The notes under the pieces: model-generated
Told to the model about the DNA's origin: nothing
Seen by the model: only the letters and a program-made list of their open reading frames with translations
Databases searched by the model: none
Part shown: positions 8,810 through 18,233 of the stretch, piece by piece
Layout: every line of letters starts with the position of its first letter
Numbering within the stretch: the first letter of the stretch is position 1
Program-made: the position numbers and the translations under genes
From: Flavobacterium commune
GTDB lineage: Bacteria; Bacteroidota; Bacteroidia; Flavobacteriales; Flavobacteriaceae
Assembly: GCF_001857965.1 (NCBI RefSeq)
Contig: NZ_CP017774.1
Location: forward strand, 2,976,001-3,040,000
Length of the DNA stretch: 64,000 nucleotides
Reading direction: 5' to 3'

Positions 8810-8994
8810 AGAGTAGGTTTTTTGTTTAAGGGATGGTTAAAAATAAGCAATTGAAAATTGTTTTGATACAAATGACCGAATTTATTCCAATAAATTTTTA
8901 AAAAACCTTTTTGGCTTGTTTTTTGATAATTAATGCAATTGTGTTTTTAACACATAATTTTATATTCCTAATTAAAACTAAAAAATAGTTACAA

Positions 8995-9660
8995 ATGAAA
9001 GTAAAAAAGATTAAAGTACTACTGCTTATCGGGTTGATTACTTTGGGTACCTTGGCAAAAGCGCAATCGGTTCAGGCAGCGGATGAAGAAGTTAAAAAAG
9101 CCAAAGAGTGGATTAGTACTTTAGCGTTGAAGGATGATGCAAAAGAAGACCGATTAGTACAAGTGGTTGCAACACATCTTTCACTGATAAAAGACTGGCA
9201 CAATAGTCATCCAGCTTCTACAGTTCCGGCCGGAATCAATCCTTTAGACGGAAAACCGCTTTCGGAATTGCATCGTCAAATTATTGCCGATTCGGCTATG
9301 CCATCAACCATTCATCAGGATTTGATGTCCGGTTTAAGAAAAGATTTGAGCGAAGACCAGGTAGCTTTGGTTTTGGATAAATACACCATTGGAAAAGTGG
9401 CTTTTACTATGAAAGGTTATCAGGCTATTGTTCCTCAAATGACGGCTGCTGAAACTGCCGAGATTCAAAAATTATTAGAAAAAGCACGTGAACAGGCTGT
9501 AGATTTTAAAAGCATGAAGCAGATTTCGGCAATTTTTGAAATTTATAAAACACAAGCCGAGCAGTATTTAAACAATAACGGCCGTAACTGGCGTCAAATG
9601 TATGCCGATTATACCAAAAAAATTAAGGCTGAAAAAGCGGCTAAAAGCAATAGTAAATAA
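8995..9660 (+). CDS. Secreted DUF3826 protein
   Basis: This 221-aa protein has a signal peptide ending LAKAQS. It matches the DUF3826 pattern as I remember it: KAKEWISTLALKDDAKEDRLVQVVATHL near the start, then KDWHN, DLSEDQVALVLDKYTIGKVAFTMKGY and a final NGRNWRQMYADYTKKIK. The family is found mainly in Bacteroidota and Planctomycetota next to polysaccharide-degradation genes; its biochemical role is unknown. In this window GH42, DUF1961-like and GH39 genes are within reach, but none is adjacent. Confidence 0.8.
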   Translation: MKVKKIKVLLLIGLITLGTLAKAQSVQAADEEVKKAKEWISTLALKDDAKEDRLVQVVATHLSLIKDWHNSHPASTVPAGINPLDGKPLSELHRQIIADSAMPSTIHQDLMSGLRKDLSEDQVALVLDKYTIGKVAFTMKGYQAIVPQMTAAETAEIQKLLEKAREQAVDFKSMKQISAIFEIYKTQAEQYLNNNGRNWRQMYADYTKKIKAEKAAKSNSK

Positions 9661-9671
9661 CAATAATAAAT

Positions 9672-9712
9672 AAAAAAGGTCTTTAATGCTTATTTGCGTT
9701 AAAGACCTTTTT
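9672..9712. terminator. Bidirectional hairpin terminator
   Basis: AAAAAAGGTCTTTAA pairs with TTAAAGACCTTTTT between the convergent DUF3826 and DUF4198 genes. Confidence 0.88.
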
Positions 9713-9731
9713 GTGTAAAATTAACTTTGGA

Positions 9732-10454
9732 TTAGTTTACAACCAGTTGGTAAGTTGCCATTTTCCATATTTCGTCATATTTCTTACCGTGGTGTTCTCC
9801 GGATTTTTTTTCTGTTTGAGAAAATTCAATCATATAATTTCCTGACCAAATTGGGGTAAACGAAATTTCACCGTTTTCATTTGTCCATAATTCTTTTTCC
9901 CAGCCATTTGGAGCAATTACTTTTACTTTTTGTTGTTTTGCAATAGCATTGTTATAAAGAGCAACAGCAGTAATTTTTGTGTTTTTTGCTAGTGAAGTAG
10001 TGTTTTTGCTAAATACAGCTATTTTGTTTGTGTTGTTAGTACCGGAATTACCATTTAATTTATTTCCGACTACGATGTTAGCACTCGAATTGTAATCCAG
10101 TACCATTGTTCCATAAACATCTTTTACAGTATGCTGCATCACTACAGTGTAAACGCCATCTTCATCAGGGGTAAAGAAAGCCTGATATTTGTTTTCCAGT
10201 GCGGTCGATTGTAATTTAATTTCTTTTTTAGACGGACTGATTACCGTCAGTGTAAAATCTTTTAAATCCGAAAACCATTTGTCGGCTTTTGTGATGTCGT
10301 TTTCTGAAAATTCGCCAAAATATACCGAGATTTCCTGTGGTTTTCCTTTAGTACCGGTAGTTTTAGTTTCAATCCATAAGGCGTGAGCAAATACAGCAGG
10401 TGCTGAAATTAACAAAAGGGTAACTAAAACGGTTTTGAATAAGTTTAATTTCAT
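9732..10454 (-). CDS. Secreted DUF4198-like protein (periplasmic, possible metal-uptake accessory)
   Basis: This 240-aa protein has a signal peptide ending VFAHALWIET. The mature N-terminal AHALWIE block, followed by Ig-like beta domains, is typical of DUF4198 proteins. Those are often linked to Ni/Co transport or TonB systems. The C-terminal half includes GWEKELWTNENGEISFTPIWSGNYMIEFSQ and a HHGKKYDEIW segment with a histidine pair that could bind metal. No transporter lies next to it, so the metal link is only family-level inference. Confidence 0.72.
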   Translation of the reverse strand: MKLNLFKTVLVTLLLISAPAVFAHALWIETKTTGTKGKPQEISVYFGEFSENDITKADKWFSDLKDFTLTVISPSKKEIKLQSTALENKYQAFFTPDEDGVYTVVMQHTVKDVYGTMVLDYNSSANIVVGNKLNGNSGTNNTNKIAVFSKNTTSLAKNTKITAVALYNNAIAKQQKVKVIAPNGWEKELWTNENGEISFTPIWSGNYMIEFSQTEKKSGEHHGKKYDEIWKMATYQLVVN

Positions 10455-10525
10455 AATTCAGGATTTTATATGTTGTTAACAAAGAAGTGCAAATATAAAA
10501 TTTATTTTAAGTTAATTTAGATTAA

Positions 10526-10739
10526 TTACAAACAAAGTTCTTTAACTAAGAATTCCGACAGCTTTTTTACAAAATCTTCGTGATTTTGAAATATTGAACC
10601 ACTTGCTATTACTTAGACCAATTGGCTTGATTTTTCTACTATGATTTCACTTCTTGTTATTCGATTATCTATTTCTAAATCTCCAAAAGGTTAATTGCTC
10701 ATTTAGTATAGAAAATAGTTGATTGACTTCTTTATTCAT
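10526..10739 (-). pseudogene. Degenerate ORF remnant
   Basis: Reading leftward from an ATG at 10739, translation gives MNKEVNQLFSILNEQLTF. A one-base frame change then allows GDLEIDNRITRSEIIVEKS and a TAA. After that stop the same frame continues ASGSIFQNHEDFVKKLSEF to a TAA at 10526. The alternating protein-like stretches suggest a small gene broken by a frameshift and a stop. I do not recognise the family. It occupies most of the 277-bp gap between the DUF4198 and DUF2798 genes. Confidence 0.3.
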
Positions 10740-10947
10740 TACTAAACATTCTATCTACTAATTTTTTAATTATTGGACCAATAATTAAAATAATTGGTAT
10801 CACCATCAAATAAGCTAGAAGCCATGATTTAAACCATATTTTAAAAAAAATGTCTGAGAAACCAATGTTCAGAGCAATAAGTGCGAAAGAAATAATACCA
10901 GTTGTGAAAATGCCCATTAAGAGAGCAAAAACTATTTTCTGTTTCAT
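10732..10947 (-). CDS. DUF2798 small membrane protein
   Basis: This 71-aa protein has two TM helices (about residues 5-27 and 42-62) and the DUF2798 features: MGIFTTGIISFALIALN, then KIWFKSWLLAYLMVIPIILIIGPIIKKLVDRM. It is an inner-membrane protein of unknown function. It follows the SDR gene 97 bp downstream on the same strand, so it could be read through from the efflux operon. Confidence 0.8.
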   Translation of the reverse strand: MKQKIVFALLMGIFTTGIISFALIALNIGFSDIFFKIWFKSWLLAYLMVIPIILIIGPIIKKLVDRMFSNE

Positions 10948-11044
10948 TTAATAGTATTTTTTAATGAATTATATATTTGTGAAATTGATGTTGCTATCTT
11001 GCTAAAAAGTAGTAATAAAATATTTTCAACTTTTTTAAATTCTT

Positions 11045-11842
11045 TTATTTTGCGGTTATTACACTTTTATGTATTGCATTTTCAAACATAGAATAGGCAT
11101 AATTATTAAGGAATAAAATCATCCCTGCCATTTTTCCAACAAGGTTGCGGAATTTTGGATTCTTTGTATTAATGATTTTTATAATTGCATTCACTATTAC
11201 AGATGGATCATTTCCTTCTGCCAAACTATTTTTGATGTATTTATTTACTTGTTCCTTATACTGTTTGTATTCTGCAATATTTCCACTTGCCGAAATCATA
11301 TTAGAACCAATATTTGTTTTCGCCCACATAGGCTGAACCATACTTACTTTTACATTGAATTGACTTACCTCAAAACGCAATGATTTAAAGTATCCCTCCA
11401 AGGCGTGTTTTGATGCAGCGTAAACAGAATTATTAGGTAAACCAATCAATCCCATAATTGAGCTAACGGTGATAATTTGTCCACTTTTTTGTTTTCTAAA
11501 ATGTGGCAATAAAGCGTTTGTTACATTTATTGTTCCCCAAAAATTTGTGTCAAATTGTTTCTTTGCAATTTCTGTTGGTGTTTCTTCCGCAATTCCATTG
11601 AGCATATAACCTGCACAGTTTACTAAAACATCTAATGTGTTGGAAGTTTCAAAAAGCTTTTTGGTGAATTGGTTGATAGAAGTTTCATTATCAATATCCA
11701 AAGTCAGCATTTTAAAAGGGGTTTGTATTTTTTCAGGGTTTCGACTTGTACCAATTACATTATATCCTTGTTCGTGTAATTTGTTTGCCAACATCAAGCC
11801 AAAGCCTGATGATGCACCTGTTATTAAAATTGTTTTTTTCAT
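11045..11842 (-). CDS. Short-chain dehydrogenase/reductase (SDR)
   Basis: This 265-aa classical SDR has the NAD(P)-binding TGASSGFG near the N-terminus, then NCAGY (the NAG motif), the catalytic serine in ITVSSIMG, and YAASK with the catalytic Tyr and Lys. The C-terminus is somewhat long. It would reduce or oxidise a carbonyl or alcohol substrate in the cytoplasm; the substrate is not predictable. It starts 29 bp after the RND pump stop on the same strand, so it is probably the last gene of the TetR-controlled efflux operon. Confidence 0.9.
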   Translation of the reverse strand: MKKTILITGASSGFGLMLANKLHEQGYNVIGTSRNPEKIQTPFKMLTLDIDNETSINQFTKKLFETSNTLDVLVNCAGYMLNGIAEETPTEIAKKQFDTNFWGTINVTNALLPHFRKQKSGQIITVSSIMGLIGLPNNSVYAASKHALEGYFKSLRFEVSQFNVKVSMVQPMWAKTNIGSNMISASGNIAEYKQYKEQVNKYIKNSLAEGNDPSVIVNAIIKIINTKNPKFRNLVGKMAGMILFLNNYAYSMFENAIHKSVITAK

Positions 11843-11871
11843 CTTGAATTTATTAAATGTTTTATATTTTG

Positions 11872-14800
11872 TTAGTTATTATCAATCTCAATTGTTGGTG
11901 GTATCAGTTTATACATTACCGGTGTTACAATTCTTGCCAAAATTGTTGAACTTATAAGCCCACCAATCAATACAATTGCCAGCGGAGATATTTGAGGATT
12001 AGAATTTAATGCTAAAGGAATTAAACCACAGATTGCGGTAACTGATGTTAGAACCACTGGAAGGAAACGAGTTTCACCAGCGATAGCAATAGCTTCGTCA
12101 ATGGATTTTCCTTCTTGTCTTAATTGATTTGTAAAATCAACCAGAAGAAGGGAGTTTTTTACTTGAATTCCAGACAATCCGATGAAGCCGATAATAGAAA
12201 CCAGTGACATAGGATTTCCTGATGCTATTAAGAATATGACACCTCCAAGAACTCCTAACGGAATAATAGACATCACAATGATGATTCCTTTAAATGTTTT
12301 GAATTGTAGTAATAAAACAGCGATGAATAAAAACGTACTCAATATAATTACAGCAAGAAAATTACCTCCCAAGGAATCTCCTTCCGATTCTTTTTCTCCA
12401 GATAGTTTGTAATAATATCCTTTTGGCATTTCAAGTTTATCCAGTTTTGGTATAATGTCTACCAACAAATCATTTGCTAAATAACCTTCTTTTGTCATTG
12501 CACTAACTTTTGAAAAACGTGATTTGTTAAAGTGGTTTATTGCTGTTGGTGCTGTTTCAAAAGTTATTGTTGCAATTTGATTTAGAGCAATTGGTGTTCC
12601 CTGGACATTGTTTACATATAAATTTTTCAGTGCATCAAGATTTGAAAACTTATCCCTAGGTAAAGTAATAGTAACGTTTCTGGCATCACCTCGGTCATCT
12701 ATATAATCGCCAACAGTTAAACCAGCAACGGCAAGACGAATTACTTTGTCAATTTCACTCGTTAGTACTCCTAATGTTCTTGCTTTTTCTTTATTAATTT
12801 TTACTTTAACATCCGTTTTATAGGTGTTTAATTCATTGTTGATGTAAACCGTTCCTTCTTGATTTCTTAAAATAGTCTCTACCTGAGAAGATAATTTACG
12901 TAAAACTTCTTGATCTTCGCCAAATAATCGTACTACGATATTGGCTTCCAAAGGTGGCCCTTGTTCAAAATCCTTTACTTCCACTTTAGCATAAGGCATC
13001 GTTTTAAATTTTTCACGTAGTTTTTCAATCAGAATGGTTTTGTCTTTAGGTTTTGCTTCGTCTTCCAATTGAACGAAAATTTGAGCAAAATCAGATTTTC
13101 TGTCCTGAGGGTGTACGTTGTAGTAAATTTGAGGATTTCCGTGTCCAACGTTTGAGGTGAAATACACAATTTCTTTATGTTTTTTTAACTCAGCTTCTAC
13201 AATTTTTGTTACTCTGTCACTTTCCGAAATATTGGCTTGAAGTGGCATTTTTATATTAATAAGAAACATTGGTTTTTCTGAAGTTGGGAATAACTTAAAT
13301 CCAGCTACCGAAAACAATCCAAAAGCGATTACACTTAAAAATATTGAAATGGCAATCGTAGTTTTTGGAAATTTTAGTGCTTTAGGCATGATATTTTTGT
13401 ACGAATTCGTGAGGAATTTTTGCAAGTACTGAAGAAATATGTTTCCTCCTTCGTGTTCGTGTGTTTTTAAAAATCGACTGCCCAAAAACGGAACCAATGT
13501 TAAAGCCACAAGCATAGAAGCCAATACACTGGTGATTACAGCCATAGGTAAACTTCTGATGAATTCACCTGCCATATCTGGAAGAAAAGCCAGTGGTACA
13601 AAGGCTATAACCAAAGTAGCCGTAGTACCTACAACAGCAACACCTATTTGCTTTGTACCCTTTAAAACGGCATCCATTTTAGAATGCCCTTCACGAAGCC
13701 AACGTTCTATATTTTCTACAACTACAATACTATCATCGACTAATAATCCTAAAGCAACCACTAATCCAACAATACTTAACTGGTTTAAAGAATAGCCTAA
13801 AGCATTCATTGCAATTAATCCCAAAGCTAATGATAACGGTATGGAAATCATTACTATACCAGATGCTCTTAATCCTAACGGTACTAATGTGATGACAACC
13901 AGAAGAATGGCCAATCCAAAATCAAAACCTAAATGTCCTAAACGCTTAGATACCATATCGGCTTGATCAAAGTTTTTTATTAGTTTGATGTTAGCAGGTA
14001 AGTCTTTAGAGAATTCGTCAACTATTGGTAAATATTCTTTCTGAACATCACTAATATTTACATTGTCTTTCATTCCGGCAGTAACTAAAACGCATCGGTA
14101 TCCATTAATTCTTGTAATGTGATAAGCTACTTCAGATTTATAACTTACTTCCGCTACATCTTTCATATAGATGATTTTTCCATTGGCATTGTAAATAACC
14201 GTATTGGCTACATCATCTGCATTTTTGAATTTTCCGCTTGTTTTTACATTGAATATTTTGGTGTCCAAATCAATGCTTCCACCCGGAATATCAGCAGCTT
14301 CACTTTGTAAACTTCCCATTACTATATTCAATGGGATTCTTAATTGAGCCAATTTTTCCAAGTTCAAATCCACACGAATTTCCTGTTCCGGAATTCCAGA
14401 GTATTTTACATCTTTTAGATTGGTTATTTTTTCAATTTTTGCTTTTAGTTTATCTGCTTCATCTCGTAGCTTTTTGTCGGATGCATTTTCAGAAACCAAA
14501 GCTACCTGAAGAATTTTTACATCTGAAGACGAAATTTTCTCCGTTTTGATCTGATAAATATCTTTTGGAAGTTCACTGCTTTTCAGTGCATTCATTTCGG
14601 TAGCGATTTCCTGATATTTATTATCAACATCAACTCCGTATTTGAACTTTACCTGAAAAGCGGCTACACCATCTTCTACAGTTGTCAGTATTTTTTCGAT
14701 GTTTTCTAAGCTGTAAATCTTATTCTCAATAGGTTTTACAACTTGTTCCTCCATATCTTTTGGACTGGTACCGGGATAAATAACCGTAATCAAATATTGT

Positions 14801-14928
14801 GGTGGATGCGTTGATGGATCTTCTGCACGTGGCATCGTAAATAAGGTAAGAACACCTACTACAGCGACTAACAGCGCTAGAATCAGTGTAAACTGATAAT
14901 TCTTAACTGAAAAGTTTGTTATCTTCAT
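11872..14928 (-). CDS. RND family efflux pump, inner-membrane subunit
   Basis: The 1018-aa product has the standard AcrB/MexB-type layout. TM1 (VKNYQFTLILALLVAVVGVLTLF) precedes a large periplasmic loop starting RAEDPSTHPPQYLITVIYPGTSP. The central TM bundle holds VGLVVALGLLVDDSIVVVENIERWLREG, with the proton-relay Asp pair in TM4. A second periplasmic loop and a final TM bundle (IGFIGLSGIQVKNSLLLVDFTNQLRQEG) complete it. It exports small toxic compounds using the proton gradient. It forms an operon with the MFP (8-bp gap) and TolC genes upstream. Confidence 0.95.
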   Translation of the reverse strand: MKITNFSVKNYQFTLILALLVAVVGVLTLFTMPRAEDPSTHPPQYLITVIYPGTSPKDMEEQVVKPIENKIYSLENIEKILTTVEDGVAAFQVKFKYGVDVDNKYQEIATEMNALKSSELPKDIYQIKTEKISSSDVKILQVALVSENASDKKLRDEADKLKAKIEKITNLKDVKYSGIPEQEIRVDLNLEKLAQLRIPLNIVMGSLQSEAADIPGGSIDLDTKIFNVKTSGKFKNADDVANTVIYNANGKIIYMKDVAEVSYKSEVAYHITRINGYRCVLVTAGMKDNVNISDVQKEYLPIVDEFSKDLPANIKLIKNFDQADMVSKRLGHLGFDFGLAILLVVITLVPLGLRASGIVMISIPLSLALGLIAMNALGYSLNQLSIVGLVVALGLLVDDSIVVVENIERWLREGHSKMDAVLKGTKQIGVAVVGTTATLVIAFVPLAFLPDMAGEFIRSLPMAVITSVLASMLVALTLVPFLGSRFLKTHEHEGGNIFLQYLQKFLTNSYKNIMPKALKFPKTTIAISIFLSVIAFGLFSVAGFKLFPTSEKPMFLINIKMPLQANISESDRVTKIVEAELKKHKEIVYFTSNVGHGNPQIYYNVHPQDRKSDFAQIFVQLEDEAKPKDKTILIEKLREKFKTMPYAKVEVKDFEQGPPLEANIVVRLFGEDQEVLRKLSSQVETILRNQEGTVYINNELNTYKTDVKVKINKEKARTLGVLTSEIDKVIRLAVAGLTVGDYIDDRGDARNVTITLPRDKFSNLDALKNLYVNNVQGTPIALNQIATITFETAPTAINHFNKSRFSKVSAMTKEGYLANDLLVDIIPKLDKLEMPKGYYYKLSGEKESEGDSLGGNFLAVIILSTFLFIAVLLLQFKTFKGIIIVMSIIPLGVLGGVIFLIASGNPMSLVSIIGFIGLSGIQVKNSLLLVDFTNQLRQEGKSIDEAIAIAGETRFLPVVLTSVTAICGLIPLALNSNPQISPLAIVLIGGLISSTILARIVTPVMYKLIPPTIEIDNN

Positions 14929-14935
14929 GACGTTG

Positions 14936-15982
14936 TTATTTAATTATTTTGATTGTAGATTGTTCGTTTAAATAAGCGCTGTTAGAAATAACTATTTGAT
15001 CCGTTTTTTGAAGACCATCTTTTATGAATACTTTATTATTTTCAAACTTATTTATTGTAACCGACTGTCTTTTCACCTTGTTATTCTTTACGATAAATAC
15101 AAAGGCTTTGTTTCCGTCAGCTTCTATAAGTGAATTGTATGGAATTACGATAAGATCTTGTGCTTTATTGGTTTGAATATCAGCTTTTCCAAACATACCT
15201 ACAGCTGGTTTTATATTTCCCATTTTGAGTTTTAACTCTACCTGAAAAGAACCTAAGGCAGCATCAGCAGATTGAGATTTTCTAAATACGGTTGCTTCAA
15301 AATTCTTTTCTGGATAGCCATCAAGTTTTACGATAGCTTTCTGACCTGTTTTTACAGATGCCCATTCTTGGTCTGTTACTCCGATTTTTAGTAAATAATT
15401 GTTGTTTTGGGTTGTTTCATTTATCGCTAGAACAGGAGAACCAGCACCAACAATTTCTCCTACATTGGCTATTTTTCTTGCTACAAAACCATCAGCAGTT
15501 GCAAATATTTTTGCGTAACGAGCATTGAAAGCCACAGCATTTTTCTGTTTTTTAGCAATGTCAAGACCTGTTTTCGTATTTTGTAATTGTTCTAAAGTAT
15601 AAACACTGTCTTTATACAGATTTAAGGCTCGTGTATAATCACGCTCGTATTTTTTTACATTTAGATCGGTTTGATTTAATCCTGCACCGATTTCTGTTTC
15701 ATCTAAAGTTGCTAAGAGTTGCCCTTTTTTGAAAAACTGACCTTCCTCTACATAAATGCGACTTACTACGCCACCAATTTTAAAACCGTAATTAGCTTGG
15801 TTTTCTGTAGTTATTAAGCCTGAAACACTTATATTGTTGGTAAATGCTAATGATTCAACTGATGCCGTTTTTACTGAAATAATATCAGCTGATTCAAATG
15901 GATTGTTTTCTTTTTTTTCGTCTTTACATGAGAAAAAAAGCGGAAAAGTCAATAGAGAGATTATTATTGTTGTTGATTTCAT
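14936..15982 (-). CDS. RND efflux periplasmic adaptor (MFP/HlyD family lipoprotein)
   Basis: I start this 348-aa protein at 15982, because the next ATG upstream lies inside the tolC gene and adds a non-signal leader. The N-terminus MKSTTIIISLLTFPLFFSC is a lipoprotein signal. The chain shows a barrel-sandwich half (GFKIGGVVSRIYVEEGQFFKKGQLLATLD), a coiled-coil hairpin (LNQTDLNVKKYERDYTRALNLYKDS) and the second lipoyl half. The last is FATADGFVARKIANVGEIVGAGSPVLAI. It bridges the pump and the TolC channel. Confidence 0.93.
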   Translation of the reverse strand: MKSTTIIISLLTFPLFFSCKDEKKENNPFESADIISVKTASVESLAFTNNISVSGLITTENQANYGFKIGGVVSRIYVEEGQFFKKGQLLATLDETEIGAGLNQTDLNVKKYERDYTRALNLYKDSVYTLEQLQNTKTGLDIAKKQKNAVAFNARYAKIFATADGFVARKIANVGEIVGAGSPVLAINETTQNNNYLLKIGVTDQEWASVKTGQKAIVKLDGYPEKNFEATVFRKSQSADAALGSFQVELKLKMGNIKPAVGMFGKADIQTNKAQDLIVIPYNSLIEADGNKAFVFIVKNNKVKRQSVTINKFENNKVFIKDGLQKTDQIVISNSAYLNEQSTIKIIK

Positions 15983-15998
15983 AATTTTATGTTTTGAT

Positions 15999-17345
15999 TT
16001 AATTAAAAGTAAAAGTGGCATTGGCTCTTTCCATTTCTGCGAAAGCGATCCAGGAATTATAAAGAGAGATATTTGCATTGAGCTGGGCATTTACCCATTG
16101 GTTTTGTGCATCCAGAAGTTCAATGTAGATAGCCTGTCCTTCTTTGTAAAGCTTAGTTATATCATCATTGTATTTTTTTGCTGATTCTTTTTGATTTTTA
16201 TCAGCATGGAATTGCTCTAAAGCCGATTTTAAATTATTTTGCGTAACCTGAAACTGAAGCAATAATTGTTGCTTTACATTGTCAATCTGTGAACTGATTT
16301 TTTTTGTATCCTGTTCAACTTGTTTGAGTTTGTATTTGTTTTTGTTCCCTGAAAAGATGTTCCATTCTAAACCTAAACCAGCAAAATAATAGCGTGAATC
16401 TTTGTTCACATCAAAATCAAAATCCTGAATACCAAAATCGGCAAAACCGCTTAAAGTTGGAAACCAATGTGATTTTGTGAGTTTACTAATGTTCTCGTTT
16501 AATTCTTTTACTTGTTCCAATTTTTTTAATTCTTCTCTGTTCTCTGTATTTCCTTCGACCAATGCACTAGGAAGGTTTTTATTATTTTCATCAATCATGA
16601 TTTGTGTATCGAGTTTTTGGTTGAGCAGGAAATTAAAATAGGCTCTGGCATTGTTGCTAACTTGTTTTGCAGTTTCTAAATTGGCTGAAATACGAATGAC
16701 TTCATTATCACTTCGTAAGACTGCTGTACGGTTTATTTTGTCATTCTTAAATAAGGAATGGTTGACCCTTTGGTTTTCGGTAACCAGTGCCAAAGCATCT
16801 TCGTATATTTTAATTCCCTCTAACGATTGTAAATATTTGTAATAGGCAATTTTTATATCCTTAATCAATTCTCGTTGGTAGATTTCCAATTCTATTTTTT
16901 GTAAAGTCGTTTGCTGGGTTTTAATCCTTTTATTATAGATAATTTCAAAATTCAGTAAAGGCATTGTAGTATGAATTTTTGCATCATAGAAATTATCTGG
17001 ATTAATAAGTACAGACTGATTTTCTAAAGTTGGAAAAGCATTGGAATTTGTAATTTGATTCAAGGTGTTATATACCGGATTTAGCATATCACCTATAGGA
17101 ATGTTAATTGTTCTTCCGCCTTCTGCCTTGGTATAACTTCCATTTAAGGAAACGGTAGGGTAGAACAAGGAACGTGCTTCCTTTAAGGCCCACATACTTT
17201 TGTTGATATCAAAGTTATGTTGCTTTATTACTTCATTATTTTTTAGTGCGACTTCAATATAGCCGTCAAGCTTACTTTGTGAATATCCTAGATATCCAAG
17301 CAAGACCAGTATCAGAGTTAGTGTTTTGTTTATCATTTTATACAT
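15999..17345 (-). CDS. TolC-like outer membrane efflux protein
   Basis: This 448-aa protein has a signal peptide ending GYSQS. It has the OEP repeat pattern of long amphipathic helices, with the repeated motif L..AL.NN..I....F and a C-terminal block YKEGQAIYIELLDAQNQWVNAQLNANISLYNSWIAFAEMERA. It forms the outer-membrane channel for the pump. It is the first gene of the operon. The in-frame ATG at 17336 is an alternative start. A TetR-type operator sits only 11 bp upstream of the start, between it and the regulator stop. Confidence 0.93.
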   Translation of the reverse strand: MYKMINKTLTLILVLLGYLGYSQSKLDGYIEVALKNNEVIKQHNFDINKSMWALKEARSLFYPTVSLNGSYTKAEGGRTINIPIGDMLNPVYNTLNQITNSNAFPTLENQSVLINPDNFYDAKIHTTMPLLNFEIIYNKRIKTQQTTLQKIELEIYQRELIKDIKIAYYKYLQSLEGIKIYEDALALVTENQRVNHSLFKNDKINRTAVLRSDNEVIRISANLETAKQVSNNARAYFNFLLNQKLDTQIMIDENNKNLPSALVEGNTENREELKKLEQVKELNENISKLTKSHWFPTLSGFADFGIQDFDFDVNKDSRYYFAGLGLEWNIFSGNKNKYKLKQVEQDTKKISSQIDNVKQQLLLQFQVTQNNLKSALEQFHADKNQKESAKKYNDDITKLYKEGQAIYIELLDAQNQWVNAQLNANISLYNSWIAFAEMERANATFTFN

Positions 17346-17356
17346 TGTTTATTAAT

Positions 17357-17369
17357 TGAACGTTGTTCA
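17357..17369. promoter_or_regulatory. TetR operator, copy 1
   Basis: TGAACGTTGTTCA is an imperfect palindrome (TGAAC/GTTCA arms). It is the exact reverse complement of the site at 18045-18057. It sits in the 44-bp gap between the regulator and the tolC-like gene, so bound repressor would block transcription into the efflux operon. Confidence 0.8.
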
Positions 17370-17389
17370 TTTTTTTAGCAAAAAAAATA

Positions 17390-18007
17390 TTATAATTTTT
17401 CTATTATTTTTAAATATTCATTGTACCCGTCAAACAGAATTGTATCGGGATTAGAAAATTTTACACCTGTGATTCTCTGACGAATTTGGAGACAGCACAT
17501 ACCGTGTACTAAACTCCATACCATAAACGAAAGGGGTTCTACATTATGTCCTACGAAATGCCCTTTATCGATGCATTCTTTAATTGTTTGCTTAACGTGA
17601 CCAAACGTGACTGCTCCCTCGTCCCAATCGTCATTATTGGAGTTTTCCAAAAATTCCATAGGTGCTTTAACATTAAACATCAAATCATACATTTCTTGAT
17701 TTTCCAGTGCAAATTTGATATAGATAAATCCCATTTTTCGAAGTCGTTCCATTGGGTTTTCTATACTAAACAATTCCTTAAAGTATCCGCCTAATTCCTG
17801 AAATCCTATGGAATGGAGGTCATGTAAAATCGCATTTTTATCTTTAAAATAGACATATACAGTACCAACGCTATAATCTATTTCATCGGCAATGTTTCTA
17901 ATAGTCGTTTGTTCAATTCCTTTTTCCAAAAAAAGCTTTTTTGCTCCTTTTAGAATAAGGCTTCTTAATGCTTCTTTTTCTCTTGCTTTTCTATCTGCTA
18001 CACTCAT
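17390..18007 (-). CDS. TetR/AcrR family transcriptional regulator
   Basis: I chose the ATG at 18007 (205 aa); an in-frame upstream ATG would start inside the operator. The N-terminal HTH fits TetR: LILKGAKKLFLEKGIEQTTIRNIADEIDYSVGTVYVYFKDKNAILHDL. The C-terminal ligand domain is of the kind with a WHG-like end (VWSLVHGMCCLQI). It lies just upstream of the tolC-MFP-RND-SDR genes on the same strand, with operators on both sides. It very likely represses itself and the pump operon, with release by a pump substrate. Confidence 0.92.
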   Translation of the reverse strand: MSVADRKAREKEALRSLILKGAKKLFLEKGIEQTTIRNIADEIDYSVGTVYVYFKDKNAILHDLHSIGFQELGGYFKELFSIENPMERLRKMGFIYIKFALENQEMYDLMFNVKAPMEFLENSNNDDWDEGAVTFGHVKQTIKECIDKGHFVGHNVEPLSFMVWSLVHGMCCLQIRQRITGVKFSNPDTILFDGYNEYLKIIEKL

Positions 18008-18025
18008 AACTAATAAATTCTTTTG

Positions 18026-18057
18026 CAAATGTATGTATATTTTTTGAACAACGTTCA
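18026..18057 (-). promoter_or_regulatory. tetR promoter with TetR operator, copy 2
   Basis: On the minus strand TACATTTG (18033-18026) matches the TAnnTTTG -7 element, 18 bp before the regulator start. Upstream lies TGAACGTTGTTCA (18057-18045), which covers the expected -33 region. This is the mirror copy of 17357-17369 and explains autoregulation. Confidence 0.75.
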
Positions 18058-18233
18058 TTTTTTTTGTAAAAATATTTTTTTCACTAGATTATGAAATCCA
18101 AAATAGTTTTGGTTTGAGTTATAAAAACCAACAATTCTATAAGGAAATATTTGTATTTTGGCTCTTTTTAAAAGTTATTCAGGACTCCAAGTCATCAATT
18201 GTTATTCTGTTAAAAATAGAATTACCAAAAACT

